Below, one piece after another: positions 33,073 through 42,051 of a DNA stretch of 64,000 nt. Numbering within the stretch: position 1 is the first letter of the stretch; each line of letters begins with the position of its first letter. The translations under genes were made by a program, and so were the position numbers. The notes under the pieces are model-generated. The model was not told the DNA's origin and did not search any database. It was given only the letters and a program-made list of their open reading frames with translations. This stretch comes from Chitinophaga rhizosphaerae (GTDB taxonomy: Bacteria > Bacteroidota > Bacteroidia > Chitinophagales > Chitinophagaceae), in the NCBI RefSeq assembly GCF_003958645.1, contig NZ_RXLO01000014.1, forward strand, positions 32,933 to 96,932, in the 5' to 3' direction.

Positions 33073-35898
33073 TTAGTATGAAAAGAGTTGCTGCAAGGGA
33101 ACGATCAGCTCGAAACGCCCTTTCCGCGAAGGATCGCCGGGATTGTCGTTGAACAGGTGACTGTAGCGCATCCCGAACGTGAAAGGCAGCACATTCCCGA
33201 TTTTGGTATCGAAGAAAAGTTCCCCGCCGGCCGATGCATAAGTAACGTGGCGGCGGTTCCGAAAGTTGAATGCCGACATGTAGTCATGGAAAACATTGGC
33301 CCTGATCCGCGAAAAATACAGCAGGTTGGCGAACCCCCAATCCGGATACGCCACGGGGAAATGATAGTTCGATCCCACTTTGAAAACATGCTGGAAAAAC
33401 GGCTTGCTATAACCCCGTGCATAGCTGAAAGGATCGCTGAACGCGTACCGCAGGCTCGTGTCTTTCTGCAGATACGACAGTTGCAACACGATGTTGTGGG
33501 TATTCCGGATCCCGGGGAAATACAGGTCCGCCCGTCCGAAAAACTGCCCGGCAGGGATGTTGTTCAGCGATTTGCTGTACCGCATGGTGAGCGACTGCCC
33601 GAAATGCGAGTAAATCTGCTGGAGGGCCTTCATCCGCTGGTTCGAGAAGCTGAAACCGAGATCGAGGTACTGGAGGTTGTTGTCGCGGAACGTGTATTTG
33701 CTGTTGCCGGCCCGGGTGCGCGTTACCTGGTGGAAATCCGCGCTGAGCGTGAGGCCGCGGTAGAATTTCCCGGAGCTGAGGCGCAGGGGCAGGCTCATGC
33801 CGCCGTACCAGTCCAGCTCGTTCCACCGCACCTGGATGGTATCGTTGATGTTGACGTACCGGTCGGATTTGTAATCACCGCCGGCGCGAAGGACGGGGAA
33901 CCACCCGGCCCAGGCTACCTGGCCGCCTACCGATGGACTACTTTCATTCCGGTTATATCCGCCGCCGATGCGGGTTTGGAGTGTTCCGAGCACGTTTTCC
34001 CCCAGGAGGTACCATCCATAGTCCGGATCGTCGATCACCGGGAGCCAGCTGTGAAAATTGAATAAACGGTGCCCCTTGGCGTATTTCCGGACGTTTCTCC
34101 CCTCATCCCTTACCCGTGCCAGCAAATTGCCGCCCTCCCCGAAATCGGGCTGTAACCACGGTTGCTGGTGATCGGCTGCGGGATCGATGGGTTCCCCGGC
34201 GTTGAGGGGCATGGAGAGGAGTTTGAAGCCGCCCGCGGTGAATTCGCTGAAAACGAACTTCCCGTCAGACACGGCCAGATGATGCACGCCGTTGGCGCGG
34301 TGCGAATGGCGGCGGACGGTGCCGCCGGCCAGGGGCACGCTGTAAATATCGTCGGCGTCGGCAAATGCGGCCGTAAAATATACCGTATCGCCCTGTATTA
34401 CGGGTATCCCGATGGCTTTCATGGAAAAGGGAACGAGCGTTTCCGTGTTACCGCCGGCCACGGGTTGCTTCACGATGGCCATCCGGCCGGTACTGTCGCG
34501 CACGGCGGTTACGATCCACTGATCGTTGTCCGTGAATTTCGGGTAGGTGTAATACCAGTTTTCTGGGTTGGACAGGCGTTGCAGGACCTGGCCCGTTCCG
34601 GCATCGAGGATTTCGAGGCAGTAGCGCTGATCCGGTGTAAGCGCGGCTACCACAACCGATTTCAGGCTGTGGGAGAGGTCTGGCGAAAAGCAGCGGCGTT
34701 CATGTTTCAGCACAAGCCGTTTGTTGAGGGAACCGGGCTTGCAGATCACCACTACCGAACGCTCGTCGGCCCCCCAACGGGCGTTGTAGCGGCTTTCGGT
34801 CCAGAGCAGGTGCCCGCTGCGGTAGCTGAAGAAATTATCGAAACCCGCGCCGGGAGCCGTCATCCGGAACGCCCGGGGCCGGTTGCCCCCATCAATATTG
34901 TAAAACGCCGGAATGGTTTGATAGGAATTGTGGAGCACAACGAGCCCGCCCTTCCCGTCGGGATAAACATACCTGAAATTCTCCACCCCGTTGCTTTGGG
35001 TAAGATGCGTGACGTTCACGTGGAGCGTATCTGCGGGTTCGGCCTGCGGGCTGTTCCAGTTTTGGCGGTAATAATCGTAGGAAGCCCGGAAGAAAGCGGC
35101 GGCATTCTTGCCGGTGCGGCGTTTAAGGCTTTGGGAGAAAGGATAAAATACCCCGCGGAAGCGCACGGCATCGTCCGTTACATCTTTCCAAAAATCGCGT
35201 CCATACTGCAAACGGCCGTAGCTGGCCATGAGGTAACCCGATTCATAGTGATTGGGCATGTAATGGCGGTAGGAGCCGTTCCGGACCTGCATGTAACTAT
35301 ATTCCTTCCCGGCGAGCGAGAGCGCCCGGAACCCGTCGAAAAACGCCGGGAGGCGGCCCCTTCCCTGTTCGCTCATCGCCGTTTCGGCCACAACGGCATC
35401 GCCTTCCCAGAACCAGTTCGGTACGGCGATATTGGTAATGGCGGCCTGGCCGAGCTCCCCGAAAACATAATATCCCACTTTGCTGACGCCCTTGCGGAAA
35501 TTATTGTTCTGGATAACATGCCGGTATTCGTGCAACGCCAGCTGATCGGCCCAGTTGAGCGATCCCAGGTCGGAGGAATTGGGCGGCGGCGTGAGGTAAA
35601 ACACGGAGCGGAAGGGCCCCAGCTGCACGAAACCATTGCTCTGCATCGTTTCATGCTGCAAAACGATGTTGACCTTCCTCACGGTAGGCCCCAGCGTTCC
35701 CGTATGCGACCGGGCGATGTGGTGGATGACGTCGGCCACCCGCTTACCCTGGGTTTCCAGGCCGGCGGGAAAAATCACACGGACCGTATCCGAATCCACC
35801 TGCCGCCATTTCAGGGAAGGCCGGTTGCCACCGAACTGCTGTGCGCCCGCCGTGTGGGCAAGGGATATGGCCAGGGCCAGGCATAGAATGTAACGCAT
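33073..35898 (-). CDS. Large secreted metallopeptidase-like protein with propeller and barrel regions
   Basis: 941 residues. Signal peptide (ends TAGAQ), then a gluzincin-like domain with zinc motif HEYRH at 123-127 and a likely third ligand Glu165 in NWFWEGDAVVAET. The middle (about 310-590) has TolB/WD40-like blades (YVYPDGKGGLVVL, TDNQWIVTAVRDSTGRMAIV). The last 330 residues are alternating beta strands ending in an aromatic residue (...PLQQLFSY), as in outer-membrane barrels. ATG 35898 gives a clean signal peptide; the frame extends 14 codons further. Domain limits are estimates. Confidence 0.8.
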   Translation of the reverse strand: MRYILCLALAISLAHTAGAQQFGGNRPSLKWRQVDSDTVRVIFPAGLETQGKRVADVIHHIARSHTGTLGPTVRKVNIVLQHETMQSNGFVQLGPFRSVFYLTPPPNSSDLGSLNWADQLALHEYRHVIQNNNFRKGVSKVGYYVFGELGQAAITNIAVPNWFWEGDAVVAETAMSEQGRGRLPAFFDGFRALSLAGKEYSYMQVRNGSYRHYMPNHYESGYLMASYGRLQYGRDFWKDVTDDAVRFRGVFYPFSQSLKRRTGKNAAAFFRASYDYYRQNWNSPQAEPADTLHVNVTHLTQSNGVENFRYVYPDGKGGLVVLHNSYQTIPAFYNIDGGNRPRAFRMTAPGAGFDNFFSYRSGHLLWTESRYNARWGADERSVVVICKPGSLNKRLVLKHERRCFSPDLSHSLKSVVVAALTPDQRYCLEILDAGTGQVLQRLSNPENWYYTYPKFTDNDQWIVTAVRDSTGRMAIVKQPVAGGNTETLVPFSMKAIGIPVIQGDTVYFTAAFADADDIYSVPLAGGTVRRHSHRANGVHHLAVSDGKFVFSEFTAGGFKLLSMPLNAGEPIDPAADHQQPWLQPDFGEGGNLLARVRDEGRNVRKYAKGHRLFNFHSWLPVIDDPDYGWYLLGENVLGTLQTRIGGGYNRNESSPSVGGQVAWAGWFPVLRAGGDYKSDRYVNINDTIQVRWNELDWYGGMSLPLRLSSGKFYRGLTLSADFHQVTRTRAGNSKYTFRDNNLQYLDLGFSFSNQRMKALQQIYSHFGQSLTMRYSKSLNNIPAGQFFGRADLYFPGIRNTHNIVLQLSYLQKDTSLRYAFSDPFSYARGYSKPFFQHVFKVGSNYHFPVAYPDWGFANLLYFSRIRANVFHDYMSAFNFRNRRHVTYASAGGELFFDTKIGNVLPFTFGMRYSHLFNDNPGDPSRKGRFELIVPLQQLFSY

Positions 35899-36003
35899 AT
35901 GTAAAAGCGGGTTGAACACCGCGCAACAAATTACATACAAATTTCAGATAATAGCGTTGCGGGGATGACTTCGGCGTGACAACGCTTTTTACGCATTTTT
36001 CCG

Positions 36004-36011
36004 TATTTTTG
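36004..36011 (+). promoter_or_regulatory. -7 box of the IscA-type gene
   Basis: TATTTTTG lies 20 bases before the ATG. No good -33 box is seen, so this is a tentative call. Confidence 0.4.
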
Positions 36012-36030
36012 TATTCAAATTTTTCGATAA

Positions 36031-36375
36031 ATGGACACAATCACACAAGCACCTATAAAATTGACCGGCGGGGCCGTAAAAGAATTGAAAAGGCTCATGG
36101 CCGAAGATGGATTCGATTCCGCGCAGTATCTGCGCGTGGGCGTGAAGGGCGGCGGATGTTCCGGTCTTTCCTACATCCTCGGGTTCGACGCCAAAATGGA
36201 AGGCGACGATACGTATGAGATCGAGGGCATCCCGGTAGTGATGAAGAAAGCCCATGGGCTGTACCTGCTCGGCATCGAGATCGATTTCGCGCATGGCCTC
36301 GAAGCGCGCGGGTTCACGTTCAACAACCCGAACGCCTCCTCCAGCTGCGGCTGCGGCACTTCCTTCGCCGTATAA
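36031..36375 (+). CDS. IscA/HesB-type iron-sulfur cluster assembly protein
   Basis: 114 residues. The three conserved cysteines are Cys43 (GGGCSGLSY) and Cys106/Cys108 (SSCGCGTSF). The fold segments PVVMKKAHGLYLLGIEIDF and FTFNNPNAS match A-type carriers, which deliver Fe-S clusters to apoproteins in the cytoplasm. It is a single gene with its own promoter box and terminator. Which member of the A-type family it is cannot be settled. Confidence 0.92.
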   Translation: MDTITQAPIKLTGGAVKELKRLMAEDGFDSAQYLRVGVKGGGCSGLSYILGFDAKMEGDDTYEIEGIPVVMKKAHGLYLLGIEIDFAHGLEARGFTFNNPNASSSCGCGTSFAV

Positions 36376-36397
36376 CCCGGTGCGATACGTTTTTCAA

Positions 36398-36442
36398 GGG
36401 CGATCCCAAAAGCATCACGGCTTTGGGGATCGCCCTTTTTTT
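36398..36442 (+). terminator. Terminator of the IscA-type gene
   Basis: A 16-bp stem with one mismatch (GGGCGATCCC at 36398-36407 pairing with GGGATCGCCC) followed by seven T. Confidence 0.85.
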
Positions 36443-36545
36443 GTGCGGTAGCGGTACAGTATAGCTACAGTAGGGCTTTAGTACAGATACCGTACTGGAA
36501 CCGTACCAACCCTGCACAAATTGCCTCTGCTCCCGGCTAAAAAGA

Positions 36546-36581
36546 CGAAAAGGGCGACCAGGAACCTGGTCACCCTTTTCG
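36546..36581 (-). terminator. secDF terminator
   Basis: A 17-bp stem (CGAAAAGGGTGACCAGG on the minus strand, one G-U pair) with a 2-base loop, then a T-rich tail. It is 22 bases after the secDF stop. Confidence 0.85.
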
Positions 36582-36603
36582 AGTATGATGGATTGAATCC
36601 GGC

Positions 36604-39600
36604 TTATTTACCGCGAACTAACGGGGGCGCCTTCTCGATCACAACGGACTCACGCTCCTGGGAGAGGGAGTTCTTCTTGTCGAAGTCCACCAGGATGGGA
36701 GCCGCTACGAAGATGGAAGAGTAGGTACCGGTCAGTACACCGATGAGCATCGCGAATGCGAAACCACGGGTCACCTCGCCACCGAAGATGAAGAGGATGA
36801 GGATGGTGATGAATACCGTCGCGGAAGTCATGATGGTACGGCTCAGGGTTTCGTTGATCGCGCGGTTGATCACGACCTTGGTTTCCAGCCCCTTCGTGTT
36901 ACGGAAAGTTTCACGGATACGGTCGAACACGATCACGGTATCGTTCATCGAGAAGCCGATCACCGTAAGTACGGCCGCGATGAAGTGCTGGTCGATCTCC
37001 AATGCGAAAGGCACAAAGCTGCGGCAGAAGGAGAATACGGCCAGGGTCACGAGCACGTCGTGCAGCAGCGAGAAAATGGTACCGATAGAGTATTGCCATT
37101 TGCTGAAGCGCAGCAGGATGTACAGGAAGATCACCACGATAGAGAGGATCGTTGCTTTTACCGCACCCTGACGAAGGTCGTCGGAGATGGTCGGCGCCAC
37201 TCTTTGCGATTGTACGAGGTATTTAGACACGAAGGCAGCCTGGTCGGGCTTGCTGTCGTAGAACGCCTGGAGGCCCTGGTGCAGTTTCGCTAGTGCGTCA
37301 TTCGCCGCGTCGTCGGAATTCTCCTCGATGCGGTAAGGCGTAGTGATGTTCAGCTGGTTATTTTCACCGATGGTTTTCACGAAAGTCTCGGACTCGTAAA
37401 CCTTGTTCAGCGATTCGTGCACCGCGGTACGGTCGATCGGTTTATCGAAACGAATGGTATAGCTGCGGCCGCCGCTGAAGTCCACACCATGGTCGAAACC
37501 ATTGAAGAAGGAACCCACGCCGAGGATCATTACGATCGCGGAGATCACATAAGCGATCTTGCGTTTGCCTACGAAATCGAAGCTTGCGTGCTTGAAGATC
37601 TTGCGGCTGATCGGGGTGAAGTATTCGAAGTGGCGTTTGCGCTTCATCCAGAAGTCCGTCACCATGCGGGATACGAGGATACCGCAGAACAGGGACAGGA
37701 TCAGACCGATGATCTGGGTGGTGGCGAAGCCCAGCACGGGGCCCAGGCCGAAGTAGAACAGGATGATCGCGGTGAGCAGCGAGGTCACGTGACCGTCGAG
37801 CACCGGTGCGTAGGAACGTTTGTAACCGTCCTCAACCGCCTGTGCGTAAGTTTTGCCCTTGCTCAGCTCATCTTTGATACGTTCGAATATAATTACGTTG
37901 GTGTCTACCGCCATACCGATCGTCAGTACCAGACCTGCGATACCCGGCATGGTCAGCGTAGCACCGAGCGACGCGAGGATGCCGAAAGTAAACAGGAGGT
38001 TGAGGATCAGGGCGATGTTGGCCACCCATCCGCCGGTGTTGTAATACACGAGCATGAGGATGAAGATCACCGCGAAGGCGATGATGAAGGATTTGGCGCC
38101 TGCCGTGATGGATTCCTGACCGAGGGTCGGGCCTACCACCTGCTCCTGCACGATTTTGGCGGGGGCGGGCATACGGCCGGAAACCAGGATATTGGCAAGG
38201 TCCTGCGCTTCTTCCAGCGTGAAGCTACCGCTGATGGAAGAGATACCGTTGGGGATCTCGCTGTTGATGGAAGGAGCGGTATACACGACATTATCGAGGA
38301 CTACGGCTACGTAGTTGAAAGTTCTCGGATCCTCCGGGTTCACCGGCTTCAGGGCGCGGGTGAGGTTGCGCCAGTCGCGGGTACCTACAGCGTCCATGGT
38401 CATGGACACTTCAGGACGGTGATTGTCCTGGCCGAAATCGGCTTTGGCGGCGATGACCCTTTCACCCGTGATTTTCGCTTTCGGGTTGGAGGGGTTTACG
38501 CGAACACCGTACACCTGCAGCGGCTGGCTGCGGTCTTCTTTGTTGGCGGGACCGTAGAGGAAAACCAGGTCTTTCGGCAACGCGGCTTTCACGGCCGGCA
38601 TTTCCAGGTATTTGCGGAAAGTGACGGTGTCGGAAGTGGAGATGAAGCCGAGGGTGGAGCTGGGGATGATGCCTTCCGTCTGTGTAGCATTGGGGCGGAA
38701 CACGGCGAAGAGCGGGTTTTCTTTCGCAGCCTGTTGCTGCAACAGGGCGGCGGAGTCTTTACCGGCTTTGGCAACGTCTTTAGACAGCATGCTGCTCAGG
38801 GAAGCAGTGTCGCCGGCGGCGGGTTTCGCTGCGGCAACGGCGGTGGAATCGGTCGCTTTGGTGGTATCAACTACAGGAGCATTGCCCTGGGCTTTGCGGA
38901 TGGCCTCGTTCATGGGGGTCAGCACGGTCATGTAGAACTCGTCGCTGTTCTTGTAAGTTTCCCGGAATTCGAGGTTGGCGCTGGCCTGGAGGTATTGGCG
39001 AACACGGTCTGCATCGTCCACACCTGCCAGTTCCACGGAAATGATGCCGCGGTTCTCGTCGAGGTTGATGGTGGGAGACGCAACGCCGAATTTGTCGATA
39101 CGGTTTTGCAGTACCTTATACGTATTCTTGATGGCTGCTTTGGCTTCCGTGCGGATTACGTTCAGCACATCGTCGTTGCTGGAATTGAACGTAACGTTTT
39201 TCAGCTGGGCGTTGGCGAACACGGCCGACAGTTTGCCGTTCGGGTTCTTTTCCTTGTACGCTTCGCCGAACAGGGTCACGAAATCGGACTGGCTGTTCTT
39301 CTTGCGCTCGCGGGCGGTGGCGATGGCTGCATTGAGGGAAGGATCGTTGGGGTTGCCGGCCAGGGCGCGGACTACGTCTTCCACGCTTACTTCCAGTACC
39401 ACGTTCATACCTCCTTGCAGGTCGAGGCCCAGGTTGAGCTGCTTTTCTTTAGCCTTGATGTAGCTGGTGTTCCAGGGGAATCCCGCAATCTGCTTGCCAC
39501 TGGCGCTATCCAGCTTTTGATCCAGACGATCTTTGATCAGGTCGTTCAGCGTATCCCCGTAAAGAGCCTGAAGCTCTTTGTTACCGGGATATTTCGTTTC

Positions 39601-39750
39601 GGCGGAGGGATTTTGGCGGGCAACATCAGCTGCGGCCTCAGCCTTCATCTTCTTCTCAAAGTTCCGCACCACGAACGTGAAGGACAACTGATACAAAGAA
39701 ATAAGGATCAGGGCGGCAGTAAAAAATCTAACCAGTCCTTTTAGTTGCAT
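36604..39750 (-). CDS. secDF: Protein translocase subunit SecDF (fused)
   Basis: 1048 residues, a natural fusion of SecD and SecF. The SecD half has LGLDLQGGMNVVLEV near residue 110, a large periplasmic P1 region (about 130-560, with a low-complexity Ala/Thr insert near 290-330), and membrane helices with MPGIAGLVLTIGMAVDTNVIIFERIKDEL. The SecF half starts near 690 with DFVGKRKIAYVISAIVM and GVDFSGGRSYTIRF and ends with GFSMNDTVIVFDRIRE. It uses the proton gradient to pull proteins out through SecYEG. yajC, its partner, lies at 44.6-45.0 kb. Confidence 0.97.
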   Translation of the reverse strand: MQLKGLVRFFTAALILISLYQLSFTFVVRNFEKKMKAEAAADVARQNPSAETKYPGNKELQALYGDTLNDLIKDRLDQKLDSASGKQIAGFPWNTSYIKAKEKQLNLGLDLQGGMNVVLEVSVEDVVRALAGNPNDPSLNAAIATARERKKNSQSDFVTLFGEAYKEKNPNGKLSAVFANAQLKNVTFNSSNDDVLNVIRTEAKAAIKNTYKVLQNRIDKFGVASPTINLDENRGIISVELAGVDDADRVRQYLQASANLEFRETYKNSDEFYMTVLTPMNEAIRKAQGNAPVVDTTKATDSTAVAAAKPAAGDTASLSSMLSKDVAKAGKDSAALLQQQAAKENPLFAVFRPNATQTEGIIPSSTLGFISTSDTVTFRKYLEMPAVKAALPKDLVFLYGPANKEDRSQPLQVYGVRVNPSNPKAKITGERVIAAKADFGQDNHRPEVSMTMDAVGTRDWRNLTRALKPVNPEDPRTFNYVAVVLDNVVYTAPSINSEIPNGISSISGSFTLEEAQDLANILVSGRMPAPAKIVQEQVVGPTLGQESITAGAKSFIIAFAVIFILMLVYYNTGGWVANIALILNLLFTFGILASLGATLTMPGIAGLVLTIGMAVDTNVIIFERIKDELSKGKTYAQAVEDGYKRSYAPVLDGHVTSLLTAIILFYFGLGPVLGFATTQIIGLILSLFCGILVSRMVTDFWMKRKRHFEYFTPISRKIFKHASFDFVGKRKIAYVISAIVMILGVGSFFNGFDHGVDFSGGRSYTIRFDKPIDRTAVHESLNKVYESETFVKTIGENNQLNITTPYRIEENSDDAANDALAKLHQGLQAFYDSKPDQAAFVSKYLVQSQRVAPTISDDLRQGAVKATILSIVVIFLYILLRFSKWQYSIGTIFSLLHDVLVTLAVFSFCRSFVPFALEIDQHFIAAVLTVIGFSMNDTVIVFDRIRETFRNTKGLETKVVINRAINETLSRTIMTSATVFITILILFIFGGEVTRGFAFAMLIGVLTGTYSSIFVAAPILVDFDKKNSLSQERESVVIEKAPPLVRGK

Positions 39751-39789
39751 TTTCTTTTCGGATTATTAATACTAATTTTTAAAGAGTTG

Positions 39790-39797
39790 CAAAGATA
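39790..39797 (-). promoter_or_regulatory. -7 box of secDF
   Basis: TATCTTTG on the minus strand matches TAnnTTTG exactly; the start codon is 39 bases on. A weak CTTTA -33 equivalent is 18 bases upstream. Confidence 0.5.
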
Positions 39798-39893
39798 GAA
39801 TTTAAATTGATATATTAAAGCCCCGTCCAAAACAGCCATAAAATCACTATCTGATTGGTTTTGAGCGGGATTTCGCATTTAAATTTAAACGCT

Positions 39894-41189
39894 ATGCAGC
39901 AACGGATTTTGTTGGCGTCTGCAATATTGGTTTTTTTTGCGAACTGCCAAACTTACCGGGGAAGAAATTTCCATATGAGACATTCCATACCGGACAAATA
40001 CCTGGATTCCCTGCTGGCGGCCAACTCGGCCCGGCTGGGGCCCGCATTCGCCGATCCGGCCGCTTTCCGGGTGGAGATTTTCTATACGCGGATAGACCGG
40101 GACGCCCGTAACCGTCCCCATCTGACGGAGCACCACTGGCCCCAGGCCCCCTCCTCCTATTTCTACCCCGCCTCCACCGTAAAGCTCCCCGCCGCCCTCC
40201 TCACCCTGGAAACCCTCCACCAGCTCGGCATCCCCCGGGATGCGGACATGCTGACGGATTCCCTTCCCGGCATCTCCGCCGCTACCCTGGCAGACACTTC
40301 CTCGCCCACCGGGATGCCTTCCGCGGAGCATTACATCAAAAAAATATTCCTCGTCAGCGATAACGACGCCTTCAACCGGCTCTACGAATTCCTCGGCCAG
40401 GAAGCCCTCAACGCCGGCCTCCACCGAAAGGGATACCCCGATTCCCGCATCATCCACCGCCTCAGCATGCCCCTCACGCCCGAAGCCAACCGCCAGACCA
40501 ACGGCGCCCGCTTCCTCCAAAACGGGAAACTGCTGTACACCCGACCACCGCGGCATTACGATGGCCCCGCGCCCGGGACCGCTCCCCGGGAACCCGAACA
40601 GGCCGGGAATGCGCATTACGCGGGCGACAGCCTCGTGGCGGCACCGTTCGACTTTTCACAGAAGAACCGCCTGCGCCTGGGAGACCTCCATCGCATCCTT
40701 CAAAGCATAATTTTTCCGGAAACTGTAACATCCCGTGAGCGGTTTCGTTTAACGGAGGACGACTACCGGTTTTTATACCGGTATATGTCGCGCCTCCCGA
40801 CGGAAAGCGAAGGGACGGACCCAAAATTCGACACGGGGGAGTTTCACCGTAATTATACCAAATACCTGATGGGCGGGGCCGACAGCAGCATACGGTTGCC
40901 GCCGGGGTTGCGGATTTTCAATAAATCCGGCTGGGCTTATGGCTTTCTGACCGACGTCGCGTATTTTGCGGACTTTGCCAACAACATAGAATTCCTGCTG
41001 TCTGCCAGGGTGTATGCGAATACGGACGGCATCATCGGAGACGATACATACGATTACGAAACCATTGGCAAACCGTTCCTCCGCGAACTGGGCGCCATTA
41101 TTTACGAAACGGAACTGAATCGGGAAAGAAAATACAAACCGGACCTGCAACGTTTTCAAGAGGGAAAAACAAGAATTCATATACCGTAA
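39894..41189 (+). CDS. Serine hydrolase lipoprotein, class A beta-lactamase-like fold
   Basis: 431 residues with a lipoprotein signal (lipobox FANC). The three motifs of the penicillin-binding/beta-lactamase fold are visible: Ser-x-x-Lys in YPASTVKLPAALL, SDN in FLVSDNDAFNRLYE, and a KTG equivalent KSG in RIFNKSGWAYG. The wide spacing between the second and third motifs leaves an insertion of roughly 150 residues. It could be a beta-lactamase, a peptidase or an esterase; no Glu166 region is obvious. It is followed after 31 bases by the DUF4397 gene. Confidence 0.8.
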   Translation: MQQRILLASAILVFFANCQTYRGRNFHMRHSIPDKYLDSLLAANSARLGPAFADPAAFRVEIFYTRIDRDARNRPHLTEHHWPQAPSSYFYPASTVKLPAALLTLETLHQLGIPRDADMLTDSLPGISAATLADTSSPTGMPSAEHYIKKIFLVSDNDAFNRLYEFLGQEALNAGLHRKGYPDSRIIHRLSMPLTPEANRQTNGARFLQNGKLLYTRPPRHYDGPAPGTAPREPEQAGNAHYAGDSLVAAPFDFSQKNRLRLGDLHRILQSIIFPETVTSRERFRLTEDDYRFLYRYMSRLPTESEGTDPKFDTGEFHRNYTKYLMGGADSSIRLPPGLRIFNKSGWAYGFLTDVAYFADFANNIEFLLSARVYANTDGIIGDDTYDYETIGKPFLRELGAIIYETELNRERKYKPDLQRFQEGKTRIHIP

Positions 41190-41220
41190 CAAATCAATGA
41201 TCATAAAAACCAAAGTGCGC

Positions 41221-41928
41221 ATGGTAACCAAAATGAGCCGTTTCTGGACACTGGCGGCAATGACCGTAGCCGTAACAGGATTCACTTCCTGTCTGAAAAA
41301 CTCCGACCCGGAACCGCAAAGGCCCTTCACCATTATTGCTTTCGTGAACTCACTGGCCACTCCGTATGGAATAGACATCCTAATGGACGGTACTAAAATC
41401 ACCAACGAAGAGCTCAAATACGGAGGAGCGCCTGGCGCCCGTTTCAACCCGAAATCCTACAAGTTTGATTTTAAGCGATTCGGAAAAGATTCCCTGCTGG
41501 GCACCGTAACTGCCGTGTTCGATACGTCCAGATATACCACCCTTTTCCTGTACGGCACACAGGCCGCAGGTGCAGAAGTGCTCCGCATCCGGGAAGACCT
41601 GACAAACATGTCCAACGAAAAAGCGAACATCCGCTTCTTCAACTTCGTACCCGAGTCCGGCCAGGTAGATGTGTTCTTAGGCACCACCAAAGTATTCTCC
41701 AGCCGTAGCTACAAAGACTTCCTGTCTCCTTACAACATTACTTGGACGCCCACTGAACCAGGCCAGCATACTATTACCGTAAAAACGGCTGCCGGTACAG
41801 AACTGGCGAAGCTGGACGCAGCTAATCTCAACACGCGCGGCGGGGCCTACAACATCTATTACCAGGGTGTGAAAGACTCCACCAGCGGCGATCTGAAGCC
41901 CAGGGTGAGATTCATGGCATACCAGTAA
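41221..41928 (+). CDS. DUF4397 lipoprotein
   Basis: 235 residues. A lipoprotein signal (lipobox FTSC) is followed by two beta-sandwich repeats of the DUF4397 kind (ANIRFFNFVPESGQVDVFL; TWTPTEPGQHTITVKTAAGTEL). The family is common in Bacteroidota surface lipoproteins and has no known activity. ATG 41221 is preferred; one at 41197 would add 8 residues and one at 41233 would remove 4. It is probably co-transcribed with the serine hydrolase. Confidence 0.85.
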   Translation: MVTKMSRFWTLAAMTVAVTGFTSCLKNSDPEPQRPFTIIAFVNSLATPYGIDILMDGTKITNEELKYGGAPGARFNPKSYKFDFKRFGKDSLLGTVTAVFDTSRYTTLFLYGTQAAGAEVLRIREDLTNMSNEKANIRFFNFVPESGQVDVFLGTTKVFSSRSYKDFLSPYNITWTPTEPGQHTITVKTAAGTELAKLDAANLNTRGGAYNIYYQGVKDSTSGDLKPRVRFMAYQ

Positions 41929-41956
41929 ACCAGGGATCCATACACGTTTTTTACAG

Positions 41957-41990
41957 CATTCCGGGACCATGGTCCCGGAATGTTTTTTTT
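41957..41990 (+). terminator. Terminator after the DUF4397 gene
   Basis: A perfect 26-base palindrome (CATTCCGGGACC and its complement) followed by eight T. Confidence 0.92.
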
Positions 41991-42016
41991 ATGCCTCCCC
42001 TCTCGTTTTTTTGCAG

Positions 42017-42024
42017 TAGGTTTG
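42017..42024 (+). promoter_or_regulatory. -7 box of aspC
   Basis: TAGGTTTG matches TAnnTTTG exactly and lies 27 bases before the ATG. No clear -33 box is paired with it. Confidence 0.4.
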
Positions 42025-42051
42025 CCGCGGTCAACCCAAAAAATAGTACAC

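Noticed and set aside
34162..35886. Long plus-strand open frame opposite the metallopeptidase gene.
   Set aside because: No start context, no domain, and the minus-strand protein has a signal peptide and a zinc motif.
36443..36530. Repetitive TAC/GTAC-rich stretch between the IscA-type gene and secDF terminators.
   Set aside because: The short partial repeats do not form a stable or regular structure; too little to call.
37417..39744. A very long plus-strand open frame opposite secDF.
   Set aside because: secDF is a certain gene; the opposite frame is rich in His, Val and Gly runs expected from reading GC-rich codons backwards.
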